Part shown: piece after piece, positions 41,851 through 52,020 of the stretch
How the letters are laid out: each line of letters opens with the position of its first letter
Numbering within the stretch: the first letter of the stretch is position 1
NCBI GenBank assembly: GCA_033557465.1
Contig: CM066045.1
Span: 128,919,596 to 128,983,595 of the forward strand
From: Ichthyophis bannanicus
Lineage: Eukaryota; Chordata; Amphibia; Gymnophiona; Ichthyophiidae
Reading direction: 5' to 3'
Length of the DNA: 64,000 nucleotides
Position numbers and translations under genes: made by a program
Notes under the pieces: model-generated
Seen by the model: only the letters and a program-made list of their open reading frames with translations
What the model was told of the DNA's origin: nothing
Databases searched by the model: none

Positions 41851-42470
41851 GGCCATACGGAATCAGGTGTACAGAGGTTGACCCAATTCTGATCCCATAG
41901 GGGGATAGACATGTCTGTGGAATCAGAATCTGGTCTGTGGTCTGGACATGCAGTCTGGGCCCTGATTCTGATTGGCTGCATGCCCAGCCCACATACCTGG
42001 CTAACTCAGTCAGGCTCCATTCAGAAGCCACGATCCCCAGCTGACAGCAACACCATCCTTTCCTACAGCCTGACCCCTGATCTGGCCACTCATGGCCAGG
42101 GTCGAGCTGCAGGGATCCCCCTGCACCTCCTCACCTTCTGTCTCTGCCCTGTGCCACAGTCCCCCAACATCCAGGGGGACTTATTCCACCTCTGAGGTGG
42201 AATAAGTCCCTAGTCTCCATGGTGACCCCAGATGTACAGGGCCAACCTCAGAATCGGCCCTGTACATCCAGGGTCATTCTCCACCCATTGCCCGCCCTCG
42301 CTTCATCTCTATCCCACCCACTCCCTCCCATGAACAGAGCTGCCCATACAAATCACCTCTTGGTACGGAGAGCTCTGTTTCTGAAAGGCTGCCCAGCCGT
42401 TTAGTGGATCTGGATGTCCAGATCAGATGTCCAGACCCATTAAACGGAATTCAGAATGACCCCCATAGTG
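41851..42470. mobile_element. MITE-like segment with imperfect inverted ends (tentative)
   Basis: The left part GAGGCCGATTCTATACTGG (41832-) and the inverted right part GGGGGTCATTCTGAATTCCG (minus strand from 42470) are similar ends. A short internal hairpin, CTTATTCCACCTC-TGA-GGTGGAATAAG, lies at about 42180-42207 and a GTACAGGGCC...GGCCCTGTAC pair at 42232-42269. No ORF with family motifs. Confidence 0.3.
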
Positions 42471-43079
42471 AACACAGTCTCACAAAAGCTAAGTTGGTTT
42501 GGACCTTAAGCAATAAGGGAGTCACTTTAAAAGTCTTAGTCATGATTTGGATGTCTGAAGACATGCAAATCACAGAGACATCTCTGGAGCCATTTCACCC
42601 ACAAATGACATTTACAGACATCTCCATTGAGGGGATGTCCACGTAGACGGGGAGGATATGGTGGAGGTAGTGGAGACGCGATGAACTTGGATATCCCTGA
42701 TCGATTTCAGAAACTTCAGGGATGTCTGCAGCAATGCCCAAGTTTATGACATGAACAGGCATCAGGAAAGTGCTGCTTGTGGCCTTAAAACATCCAAAGG
42801 GTGTAGAGAAGATGGAGCTCTAAGTGACTAGTGTGAGATCACAAAGGCTCACACTAGGATTTGAACCCTAGCCACCCTGTTCCTAAACCATTATGTTAAC
42901 CATTATGCTAATAGTCAACCATGTTCTCAGTTGCTGTTCTGGGGATGTCTATGTAGATGTCTCCATAGACGTCCATATCTGGTATGGCCACGTTTCTGAA
43001 ATCATGCCTGAACTTGCACATACCTACTTTTTTTCAGACATTAAGACTTTGATGTGCCAGATTGCCCTTGGACATCCTT
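42471..43079. other. No gene recognised; very old SINE-like relic near 42815-42910
   Basis: GATTTGAACCCTAGCCACC with a flanking ACCATTATGTTAACC stretch looks like the degenerate B-box side of a minus-strand tRNA-derived SINE. Nothing else recognised. Confidence 0.35.
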
Positions 43080-44105
43080 TTTAAAATCTGCCTTTAAGGT
43101 TCCTAACTTAAATTTAATATGCTCTTCAATGATAAGCCAGTGAAGGAATTGTAAGTAAGGGATTATGTGGTCGCTCTAAGACTTCCCTAGAAGCAAATGA
43201 GCATCTGAATTTTATAATAAATTGCAGAACCATAATATAAGAAGGCGGCAGACTGAAACAAAGGAATCTGGAGGACAGTGTGAAAATCTGAATAAAGGAT
43301 TAAACTCTTTAGTCTATGCAACATTCATAACTTGTGGAAAAATGATCTTGTGACATTTCTTATGTGGGGCTTTATTGATAAACATGAGTAATGCCTAAGT
43401 AGCGAATCTTGTGGAAAATTGGAACAGATTGTGATTTTTAGAGAATGAGAGCTGGAAATGAAACATACTTTTCAAATGTGAGTTTAATAGCTTTTGTTTT
43501 ACTGTAGAAGCATTAAAGGCAAGTTTATTAGCTGACATCCAACGATCAACCTAAATTAGACAATAGAAAATCTTGACAAAAGGAAAGCCCTCGGAGATGC
43601 CAGATCGGACACATTTAGAAGCATAGAAACATGACGACAGAGAAAGACCACATGGCCTATCTATCATCAGCATACACTCAGAAATTTGTCACATTTCTGT
43701 AATAAGTTGCACAGGGGTCACATGGACTGAAGACAAAACTGAGCCTTGCGGCACCACATGGAAGGTAGAGCACCAAGTAGAGAAAGACAGTCAGAAACTC
43801 TTACCTGGTAGCCGAGGCCATGTAAAAAAGTGTGGAACCGGGAGAGAACATCAGGCCCAACTCACACACAGGCCAATCTCCTTAAAAGTACTGGAGGGGA
43901 AAGCATATCAAGGCAGCAGATATGTCTAAAAAAATCATAACCACAGCTTGGCCATTATTCAGCTCCTGCAAAACAGAATCAAAGGGTTCAGTACCATGAA
44001 GTGGATGAAAACCATATAACGTTATGTATCTAAGTTAATAGTGCTTGCTCAATTAGCTTGGCCATGAAAGTATGCTTGAAATGGGGTGGTAATTGGGCAA
44101 GTCAG
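43080..44105 (-). mobile_element. Old L2-like LINE fragment
   Basis: The minus strand encodes, with many stops and shifts, GFHPLHGTEPFDSVLQEL, VVMIFLDISAALI (motif A region), VVPQGSVLSS (motif B, about 43740), KIRYLGITHVYQ (about 43400) and REVLERPHNPLLTIPSLAYH (decayed DHITPLL..LHWL, about 43130-43190). The order matches beta-like ORF2. It is the most decayed LINE in the window. Confidence 0.6.
43615..43668 (-). mobile_element. CR1 3'-tip insertion
   Basis: AAGCATAGAAACATGACGACAG followed by AGAAAGACCACATGGCC is the last ~50 bp of the CR1-a/b 3' UTR, on the minus strand, within the old LINE fragment. Confidence 0.6.
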
Positions 44106-44149
44106 ACCAGCCCAAATGTTGATTTTTCAGCACTGGTCTGATATTTGCT

Positions 44150-44438
44150 CCTTTTAGCACAAATGCTGTCATTCAGAGAAAGAGATACTAACTGAGCTGA
44201 GCAGAGCGTAATCAAGCTCTGGAATTCATTGCCGGGGGATGCAGTAAAAGCTGTTAGCATAGCTGGGTTTAAAAGAAGTTTGGACAGGTTCCTGGAGGAA
44301 AAGTCCATAAACCATTATTAAAGAGGACCAAGGACATCCACTGTTTACCCTGAGATAAGCATGTGGAATCTGTGTACCTTTTTGGGAACCTGACAGGTAT
44401 TTGTGACCTGGATTGGCCACTGTTGGAAATAGGATACC
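44150..44438 (+). mobile_element. CR1-type LINE 3' end (CR1-e), left part
   Basis: GGAATTCATTGCCGGGGGAT encodes the WNSLPGDAVKAV-type C-terminal block, followed by GTTTGGACAGGTTCCTGGAG and the 3' UTR GGCCACTGTTGGAAATAGGA. It is interrupted at 44438 and resumes at 46309. Same CR1 subfamily as CR1-c at 20098. Confidence 0.75.
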
Positions 44439-44511
44439 TGGATTCAAGATGGTGGTGGAGTAGGACGCCGAGTTTGAGCATGTTGAGCCGGCTCCTGCAC
44501 TCATCTTTCTA

Positions 44512-46033
44512 ATGGGGAAGAAGCGAAAACAACATACCCTGAAGCCCTCCGGTGCTTCTTCGCCGGCAAGTGGGCTGGTGCAGTCTTCTATTGCCAGTTT
44601 CTGCATGCCCTCGATGCATATAGCTTCGGGAGATCTGCGGTTCTGAGCGAGGAAGGGGTGGATCTTAGCCCTGTGCAGGCGTCTCCAGTGCAGCCCGGAA
44701 GCCGCTTCGAGGAGGGGCAGTTAGTTGGTGTGTCTCTGGGTTGCGAGGTCACTGGCGCTGTGGAGGGCTCTCCTGCAAAGGTGCAGTTGGTAGTAGCTGC
44801 TGCAGGGGGTTGGTCTTGTGCCGTTCCTTCTGGGGGCAGCTTAGGATTGGAGCGATTGGAGTTCAGCTCCTCTGACAACTCGGCTATCCGACCTCCTGGA
44901 TTGTTGGAAAAACCTGTATTTGTGACATTAGATACGTATGGGAAGCTATTTCCATGCTTCAACAGTCCCTCCTGCCTGTGGTGGCTGTTTTCTCTCAAGA
45001 TCTTACTGAAATTAAAGCTCAGTGTTCAATGGTGGTTTCAGAGGTTTTATTTATTTATTTATTTTTTATACCGCACTCTTTAGAATCAGTGCGGTTTACA
45101 TGTATACTAACAGGTACTTTTTATTCCCTTGTTCTTGAAGGGCTCACAATCTAAGTGTATCTGAGGCAATGGAGGGTTAAGTGGCTTGCCCAAGGCCACA
45201 AGGAGTGGCCATGGGACTAGAGACCCCAGTCCCTCCGGCCTGAGGTTGCTTGTCCCCATGTGGGAATTGAACCCCTGGCCCTCTGGCCTGAGGTAACCTG
45301 TCCCAACCACTGAGCCGCTCCTCCCTCAGGGGGAGGGCTCAGGTTGCAAGTCACCTCCAGAGTATCCCAGCTGGAAACCAAGGTGGAAGATCTTCAGGCT
45401 CTTGGTGTAGTTAACTCCAGGGACCGTTTAATCCAGGCAAGGAAAATAGAATTTCTGGATAATCAATTACGTAGAAATAATTTGAGATTCCTGAACTTTC
45501 CTCATTCTCCATTGATGGATCCTGTGGACTTGGTTCGTAAATTCCTGATAGATGTTCCTCAGATGCCTGCTGATTCATTACTTCCTGTGGTACGTGCTCA
45601 ATATGTGGTGGTTTCTTCTGTGATGGCAGGCACTAAGTCAGAGCCTGATGGTGTAACCAGGCCTCCCCAACTGGATCTCTCTGAGTTCTTGGAAAGTTCT
45701 CTGGAACTGGTGACTAGCCGGACTACCCTGTTGGTGTGTTTTGTCTTTGAATCTGATCGGAACTCTGTGCTAAGGTTATATTTCCGTAAAATGTCTGATT
45801 CTAAGTTTATGGGCTCAAAATTTTTAATTTTTCCTGATTTAGCTAGAGATACCCAGAAAAGACGGAGAGATTTTCTGGCCTTGCGTCAGAGAGCAATCGC
45901 TGTGGGTACGCAATTTAGATTAAAATATCCATGTAAATGTATGGTCTTATTTCAATCAAAACAATTTCTGTTTTTTGAGCCTCAACAACTGTTGCAATTT
46001 CTACAGAGTAGGGAATTAGAGGGGCGGGTTTGA
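44512..46033 (+). pseudogene. L1 ORF1-like protein (coiled coil + RNA-binding domain), broken
   Basis: It starts MGKKRKQHTLKPSGASSPAS. A frame change near 44640 leads to later frames ending ISMLQQSLLPVVAVFSQDLT just before the SINE. After the SINE, 45344-46033 reads QVTSRVSQLETKVEDLQALG (coiled coil), then DNQLRRNNLRFLNFP (the RRNNLR block that opens the L1 ORF1 RRM), FLESSLELVTSRTTLLVCFV, LARDTQKRRRDFLALRQRAI and YPCKCMVLFQ...FFEPQQLLQFL. The last two are the typical ORF1 C-terminal domain. ORF1p is the trimeric RNA-binding chaperone of L1. The 3' 229 codons after the SINE are uninterrupted, but the N-terminal half is shifted and SINE-split. Confidence 0.8.
45046..45328 (-). mobile_element. 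SINE-L copy inside the L1 element
   Basis: Minus strand: head GGAGCGGCTCAGTGGTTGG, B-box GGTTCAATTCCCACATGG, core CTTGGGCAAGCCACTTAACC, tail GTAAACCGCACTGATTC / GTGCGGTATAAAAAATAAAT. The tail pairing block and TAAA repeats match beta LINEs. Confidence 0.8.
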
Positions 46034-46308
46034 TTCCCATATCGGCTGCCATATTTTGTTATCTGTGCTCATATGATCTCATTGGTCTTTAGGTTGAGGG
46101 GGTTCCCTTAACCTTATAATGGTAATATTTCTTTTTTCTTGGGTTCTTATTGTGGGCTAAACCAATGAATAACAACTATTGCTGTATTTTGGGTTTTTTT
46201 TCTGTTTTTTTGATTCTTATTCTGTAATTCATATTCGGATTTATTTTTCTGGATTGTATTGGAAAAAATCAATAAATTATAAATAAAAAAAAAAGGAAAC
46301 AGGATACC

Positions 46309-46375
46309 GGGCTTGATGGACCTTTGGTCTGATCCAGTATGGCATTCAATATCATATGTTCTTATGTTGCACTTT
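46309..46375 (+). mobile_element. CR1-e 3' end, right part
   Basis: GGGCTTGATGGACCTTTGGT, CTGATCCAGTATGGC and an end in TATGTTCTTATGTTG. This continues the CR1-e 3' UTR and ends in the TTCTTATG octamer type. Confidence 0.75.
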
Positions 46376-47355
46376 GATTACATATGCCCTTCATTAAAGC
46401 TATTGGAAAATTATCACACAAAAGGAAGAATTCCTTCTCTTCAGTGAGTTTTCAATGTCTTTGCTCGCCACTGAGATGAAGCTGAGAATGAGGTTTATCT
46501 AGGGCGCCTTGTACTCTTCTCAGATATGGAACCTACTCCTGTACAATAACCCAAACAGTTCCAGTTGTTTGTTTTTGCTGTGGTGCGTGGCACAAACATT
46601 TGCTGCACACTGATTCTTCTTGGTATTGCAGAAATTCGCAGACCCCTGACATGGATATCAAAACCTGTGGGCAGGTCAGGTCACGAGTAGCCATTCCACC
46701 AGAAACGATGGTGGTATCTGCATTGGAGTGTAACATAATAAGTTAAGTCCTGAATTTTGAATGGCAATGAATGATTTGACTGCAAAGTGATTATGCAGTG
46801 GAAAATTTGTGAAGCACATAAGAATTTGGACATGCAGCGTTGTAAGTGTGAACAGTGATAATTCATTGATGCACTGTAGAGGAAACAGTTCTTTGACTTC
46901 ATTTTGAATGAGTCCTTTGAAAAATCTGCTTAAGGGAAAACAAAAATATATGAAGAATTTGTGTTATAAAGTGAATAAAATAAAGAGCACTGATGGACTG
47001 CATGGGCAGAAAAAGAGGACTGAAGGAAAATTGGAAGTGAAGGTGTAAGCAGCTTTGGATATACCTACAGCGTGCTGGACTCCCTTCTGATGACTGTCTT
47101 CGGCGGTGAATGGAGATATGCAGCACTGGTCTAAAATTGGGCACACTCTTTGGCATGCTCTGGGCTTGCTCTGTGTGACTTGGACATAGGTAGTTTTGGT
47201 GCTTTTTAGAATGACCCCGAGTACCTCCATATGATTTCCATATCTGAAGGAGTGTTTTTTCACAAAGAAATCACAAATAGGGCTTCTAAAATGACCCCCC
47301 TAAATCAAGTATGTGCCCCTGATCATGGGTCAACAACTGGAGGGAGGACATACTT
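46376..47355. other. Unassigned sequence holding a Ly6-like exon relic
   Basis: Apart from 46533-46725 nothing is recognised. The minus-strand frame 46964-47263 lacks family motifs, and 47205-47320 has AATGACCCC-type ends like those near 42460. Confidence 0.35.
46533..46725 (-). pseudogene. Possible decayed Ly6/uPAR third exon
   Basis: A CCAATGCAG acceptor is followed by AT ACC, entering in phase 1 like exon 3 of the gene at 15652-15863. The first frame reads TTIVSGGMATRDLTCP (compare VTILKGCASDQECT), and a second frame later reads FCNTKKNQCAANVC (compare ENQYCCDSDLCN). A frameshift would be needed to join them. It lies on the same strand as the intact gene, about 27 kb upstream, so a dead tandem paralogue is possible; chance similarity is not excluded. 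Confidence 0.3.
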
Positions 47356-47685
47356 TATCTTTTATCTTTATTTAACACTTTATATACCGCCTTTGTCAAG
47401 ACGTGAGAGCGGTTTACAATAAAAAAAAAAAAAATGCTAGCACCATAGGAAGAAAGGAACTCCATTATTAAATAAAAGGAAAGATTGACCAGAGGGGTCA
47501 CCTAGAGACAGGCAGAAAAACAATAACTAGGCAGAACTATTGGGAGGAAGGTCATAAGCCTGTTGAAACAGGTATGTTTTCAATAAGCTTTTGAAATTAT
47601 GGTAAGAGAATTCCAGTCAGAGGGAAGATGGCAAGGCGTTCCAAAATGAGGGTCCAAGGAAAAAGAATGTGGCATGACGCGTCTG
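47356..47685 (-). mobile_element. L2-like LINE 3' fragment
   Basis: TTTATCTTTATTTAACAC, then TATACCGCCTTTGTCAAG and GAGAGCGGTTTACAAT form the 3' pairing block. Further in, the minus strand reads LDPHFGTPCHLPSDWNSLTI-like residues of the C-terminal LINE block. Decayed. Confidence 0.55.
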
Positions 47686-47689
47686 CTCT

Positions 47690-48000
47690 GGTCAGAAATT
47701 CATCAGGCATACATTGTTATTTGTTGGCCCTCAAACTTGGAAAGTTCAGATGTCTGATGTGTTTAATTTTAGGAGAAGGTTGAAGTCTGCTCTTTTTGGA
47801 AAAAACCTTTTCTGCTGTAAGATGAGATCAAAATCATAATATGTTGTGGTCTATGATCTGGTTTTATGAGTGTGAGTAATTCAAGCTGCTGTTAGTTTTA
47901 CTTGGTATTGTATTTACTTGTACTCTTGCATGTCCTGTGTGATAATGATTGTGTGGGTGTTTAAGGAACTCGCCAAGGACATTGGATTGGCGGGGTAACT
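47690..48000 (+). mobile_element. Possible LINE C-terminal and 3' UTR relic
   Basis: The plus strand reads LLVGPQTWKVQMSDVFNF-like and RRRLKSALFGKNLF, resembling the AP..WN.LP...F...LK..LF end of L2-type ORF2. A short UTR follows. 48001-48329 holds nothing recognised. Confidence 0.35.
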
Positions 48001-48329
48001 TATACTTCACAGAAAGGCAGTTTCCTGTTATCCATATCATTCATTTCCATTGACTTCAGTGGCCAACCTCACTTCATTGTATCATTCCTGTCAATTTATG
48101 GGACATTCCCCCCTTATCTCTTCTCTAGATCTTTCACCTTCATGGATTTTGGCACCCTCAGCCTCTTTATTGCCAGAATTCTATCAGCTGACGATTACAG
48201 TGCACAGTGGCTAAGCAAGACATATCGCGTTCTAACAGTTACCTGTATATAAATATATCCCCCTTTTCTAGACTTTGACGACTAAAACTGTACTTCAGTG
48301 TAAAAACATGCATTTGTGATTCAAAAGTC

Positions 48330-48545
48330 CACTAGGCATGTTCCAATTAAGAGGGCAAAAAGTAGTAACTGATGAACAGGAAAGAGACCTGGGAATAATC
48401 ATCTTGGATGACCAGAAGGTAGCCAGTCCATGTAATAAAACACCTGGCAAATTCAATAGTATATTTGCTTGCATAAGTAGACTGGGAAGAGGGGAGGGAA
48501 CCTTTTATTTAACATTAAGGATGCAATATTCCATAAAAAGCTGAA
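48330..48545 (+). mobile_element. CR1 ORF2 scrap
   Basis: The frame reads VVTDEQERDLGIIILDDQKV, matching the EKDLGIIVDNTLKPS block of CR1-c, then a decayed LGRGEGTFYLTLRMQ. Both ends truncated. Confidence 0.45.
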
Positions 48546-48727
48546 CTCCTAAATCTGTGCCCTATTTTTAGTCAAATTTAACCTAAATTTTCAGCTGAAA
48601 ATTCATCTTAATTTTAGAGCTTAAAAGTCATGCTTATAAATTTAGGCCTGCCATTCATTTTTCTTCATTAATGAGTTGAATTTATGAGCCTAGTAGTGAA
48701 AAGTAGGGCTAAGCTACTAACTTCTTT

Positions 48728-48951
48728 GCAATGCAATGTGTGCCTTTGAGTCAGTCCTGACTCCTGGTGACCCAGAAGCTCCTGGGTTTTCTTGGCAGTG
48801 TCACTGGAAGTAGATTGCCAGGCCTGTCTTCTGAGACAATGGAGGGTTAAGTGACTTGCCCAAGGCCACAAGGAGTTCTAGTGGGACTTGAACCCTGGTT
48901 GCTTGGTTACCAAGCCAGTGTTCTAACCACTAAGCTACTCCTCCACTCCAG
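48728..48951 (-). mobile_element. SINE-R: tRNA-head SINE with RTE-like tail
   Basis: Flanked by a 12-bp target duplication ACTAACTTCTTT (48716-48727, 48952-48963). Minus strand: head GGAGGAGTAGCTTAGTGGTT, B-box GGGTTCAAGTCCCACT, core CTTGGGCAAGTCACTTAACC, then CCTGGCAATCTACTTCCAGT, GCCAAGAAAACCCAGGAGC and GGTCACCAGGAGTCAGGACT. The last part resembles the 3' ends of RTE-clade LINEs and the SINEs that use them (Bov-tA, afrotherian SINEs). Confidence 0.8.
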
Positions 48952-48963
48952 ACTAACTTCTTT

Positions 48964-49538
48964 ACCCACCCTAAAACTACCCCTGTTACCATCCACTTTT
49001 TATAGTCCTAAATTTAGAAGTTCAGTGAAATGTTGAGTATAGATTTAGACACTCAGCCCTGCATACTTGTACACCCCTTCCACTCGGTCCTTTTTCTTTT
49101 CTCTTTACCTTCTGTGACTGTGAACTTAACTATCATTTTATCAGTTCCTTTCTCAACTCCTTTTACTAGTTGTTTTTATGTGAACCACTTTGATTATGTA
49201 ATGAAGGGCAGTAATAAACTATAACTAGAAACTACAATAAATTTTCAAAGAAGCCAATTTAGGAGCAAACTCTCCAAGCTAGGTGCATAAATCCTTTGAA
49301 CACTGGGACCTGGCCAGACTGGAAAGTCCTGTGCTGATGTGACAAAATTCAAGTGTGCTTAGAACAACTAGAGAAGACAGTGGCAAGAAGAAGGCTGAAA
49401 GGCTAGATAAAAGACATGTGACAGAGAGATAGACATCTGGGTTTAAGCTTAGGAACTTGTTTGCTCAACTACCCAGAACGGTAAAAGACAAAACTGGCTT
49501 GGATAAAGAGTAATTGCCCTGAAAGTGATAAAGTATGT
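48964..49538. other. No feature recognised
   Basis: A pyrimidine-rich stretch at 49060-49150. At 49180-49230 ACCACTTTGATTATGTAATG and GAAGGGCAGTAATAAAC hint at a plus-strand SINE/LINE tail, too short to assign. Confidence 0.3.
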
Positions 49539-49649
49539 CAAAAAACAAAAATGCAGAAAACCAAAAAATAACTTATTTTATTTATACAACAATTATTCCA
49601 AAAAGCAAAAACAAAAATTAAATCAAAACAACACCCATGTACATAAAAA

Positions 49650-49683
<34 letters not shown>

Positions 49684-50983
49684 TATAGATATGTGTAACC
49701 AAGGGTGCTCAAATATACCAGGCACATAAATATATTTCAATGTACTTCTCATCTCTCATAACTGCTACCAAGGTTAAAAATTATTTAAAGTCCAAATTGT
49801 CACAAAAGACGGTCTTTATTAAATGTCCTTTTTTACTTCTGAAATCCACATTAAAAATTAATCCAATCTGAAAAAATGCAATGTGTGCCTTTGAGTCAAT
49901 GCTGACCCAGCAGCTCCTGGGTTTTCTTGGCAGTGTGACTGGAAGTAGATTGGCAGGCCTTTCTTCCAAGGCAATAGAGGGTTAAGTGACTTGCCCAAGG
50001 CCACAGAAAGTGCTAGTAGGAATTGAACTCTGGTTGCTTGGTTACTAAGGCAGTGTTCTAACCACTAGGCTATTCCTCCACATCCAATCTGAAACATGTA
50101 TAATAAAAGTAATGTAAACATTTAGAACCTATCTGGTAAGCTGAAAAATTTTACAATGAAAAAATGGCATATTTCCTTTGAAGAACTGCTGTCCCAACAA
50201 CATCAGATCCTCTTCACTGCCATAAATGGTAGGGGTTCCGCTGAAGCTTGGTCAATTTTCTTTTTCTCCACTTCACCATGCTTGTCTTCCACCATAGATA
50301 CTTCTGGATCAGTTGCTGCAGAGGAAGTGAGGTCACCAGATGCTGGAACTCTCAGCGTCGGTGACCTCACTTCCTCTGCAGCAGCTGATCCAGAAGTATC
50401 TATGGTGGAAGAGGAGCATGGTGAAGTGGAGAAAAAGGAAATTGACTAAGCTTCAGAGGAACCCCTGCTACAAGGTTCTCCTGAGGAAGCTGAGTGCAGT
50501 GAAACTTTGGCCAGAGTCGGGATATGTGACGTTTATGGCAGTGGAGGACCTGATGTTGGGACAGCAGTTCTTGCAAGGAAATGCTCATAAGCTCTTTTGC
50601 ATGGTGAAAATTTTCAGCTTGCCAGATAAGTTCTGAATGTTTTCATTACCTTTATTATACTGTATGTGTTTCAGATTGGATTAATTTTTAATGTGGATTT
50701 CAGAAGTAAAAAATGACATTTTATAAAGAAGGCCTTTTGTGGCGATTTGGACTTTAAATAATTTTTAACCTTGGAAGCAGTGATGAGAGAGAGGTGCAGA
50801 GAATGTTGGAATATATTTATGTGCCTGGTATATTTTAGCTCCCTCGGTTACACACATATATATATATAGTTTTTATGTACATAGGTGGTGTTTTGATTTA
50901 ATTTTTGTTTTGATTTTTGGAATAATTATTGTATAAACAAAAAAAAGTTATCTTTTGGTTTTCTGCAATTTTGTTTTTATTGA
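49539..50983. repeat. 1.44-kb inverted repeat (palindrome), arms about 600 bp
   Basis: The left arm 49539-50338 and right arm 50360-50983 are imperfect reverse complements. For example, GCAGAAAACCAAAAAATAAC (left) pairs with GTTATCTTTTGGTTTTCTGC (right), and GAGGAAGTGAGGTCACC (50322-50338) with GGTGACCTCACTTCCTC (50360-50376). The spacer is about 21 nt. The left arm carries a SINE (49876-50081) absent from the right arm. An A-run and TA repeat occur at 49648-49690, with a shorter counterpart at 50850-50872. The ORFs across the centre (50156-50449, 50340-50636) are largely products of the symmetry and match no family I know. Confidence 0.75.
49876..50081 (-). mobile_element. SINE-R copy in the left arm of the palindrome
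   Basis: Flanked by ATCCAATCTGAAA (49861-49873 and 50082-50094). Same head, core and RTE-like tail as 48728-48951, with AGCAACCAGAGTTCAATTCC at the B-box side. Confidence 0.8.
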
Positions 50984-51395
50984 GATTCATCATTTTTTGT
51001 GGAAACGGTGAGGATTTGTATTGTGTTTCTATTGGTGATAAAGTTTGCACAGTGGACAGGTGGGAGATATTCTTAGCTAGAATATTAATGGAAACACACA
51101 TGCAGACTAGGCTGGCCAATAGTCTTTATGCAGCATCACCAACTATTTTAGTCTAATTGTGTAATGGTGATATTACCATCTGTAGGGCTGATATATTTTT
51201 GTCTCTGGGGTTTTGATAATTTGGCTATATGCAGGTATAACTCGTCCTGCAGGGTTCTGAGGACATCAGTGCCCAACTTTCTTGTTCTGACTGGATTATC
51301 TCCTCTGTTTTTAATTCAACAATTAAGAAAAGAGAAATGTGAGGCAGCAATAGGACATTTGGTTTTGTAATCATTGGGTTCTCCTGGAAGCAGTT
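50984..51395. other. No feature recognised
   Basis: Frames at 50929-51156 and 51164-51370 lack motifs. Confidence 0.3.
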
Positions 51396-51495
51396 TTGTG
51401 CAGTGAGCTCTGATGACCGTCTTGTACATGTGCCTGTGCAACGCTGCACACACCTTTTAGCACTATATAAATGGTCAGTAGTTGTAGTACTAATG
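51396..51495 (+). mobile_element. alpha LINE 3'-end fragment
   Basis: GTGAGCTCTGATGACCGTCT, GTGCCTGTGCAACGCTGCAC, TTAGCACTATATAAATGG and a TAGTTGTAGTAC tail are collinear with 10205-10301. Confidence 0.55.
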
Positions 51496-52020
51496 TAGCT
51501 GAATAGGACAGTGGTGATGACATGTGGGTACACGAAACAAGAAAGAATGAAAGTCCAGCTGCATGATGGGGCCCCTTCCAAATGAAAACCTTCTTCAGAA
51601 ACGTAGAAGAGCATTCAAACACAGAGCTCTTACATTTCTTCTTTTTGCGAGCAGAGAAATACAAGTTAATGAATTGGGGAAATAGATGTGGTCGACATGG
51701 CATGGGCAAAGCGCTATTTAGTCAGCCTGTGCACGCGTCGAGGCGCGGACTCAGGGAAACGTTATGGACATCGCCACTCCTGCAGTATTCAAAAAAGTTA
51801 CATGTTTTGGATCCTGCCCAGCCCTGTGATGTACCCACGAATGACATGCCCCTCGGGAAAAACGTGCATCTCCCAAGCTGCTCCTCATAGACAGTAGTTT
51901 GCTGCTGCACACTCGACATGAATACCAATAAGAAATAGCAGCTGCTGCAACCTGGCCCGTATACCAGTCCCTCCTCATGCCCTGAAAAGTGCTCAGTAAA
52001 CCCAGTGCAATCCAGTATGG
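51496..52020. other. No feature recognised
   Basis: It is covered by the tail of the open minus-strand frame 51722-52642, which I treat as a non-coding frame of the DIRS-like element region. No domain was recognised. Confidence 0.3.

Larger units (their letters stand above)
44439..46294 (+). mobile_element. L1-type element with ORF1 but no ORF2 (HAL1-like)
   Basis: It is flanked by a 14-bp target duplication GGAAAYAGGATACC (44425-44438, 46295-46308; one difference) that interrupts CR1-e. It starts ATTCAAGATGGTGG, encodes an L1 ORF1-like protein, and only about 250 bp after the ORF1 stop ends AATCAATAAATTATAAATAA plus an A10 tail. No endonuclease or RT sequence is present. Subtracting the SINE at 45046-45328, the element is about 1.57 kb. 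Mammalian HAL1 elements (half-L1) have the same ORF1-only plan. An internally deleted L1 is the alternative. Confidence 0.72.

Noticed and set aside
50156..50636. Two overlapping ORFs across the palindrome centre
   Set aside because: They arise from reading symmetrical arms; no family motif.
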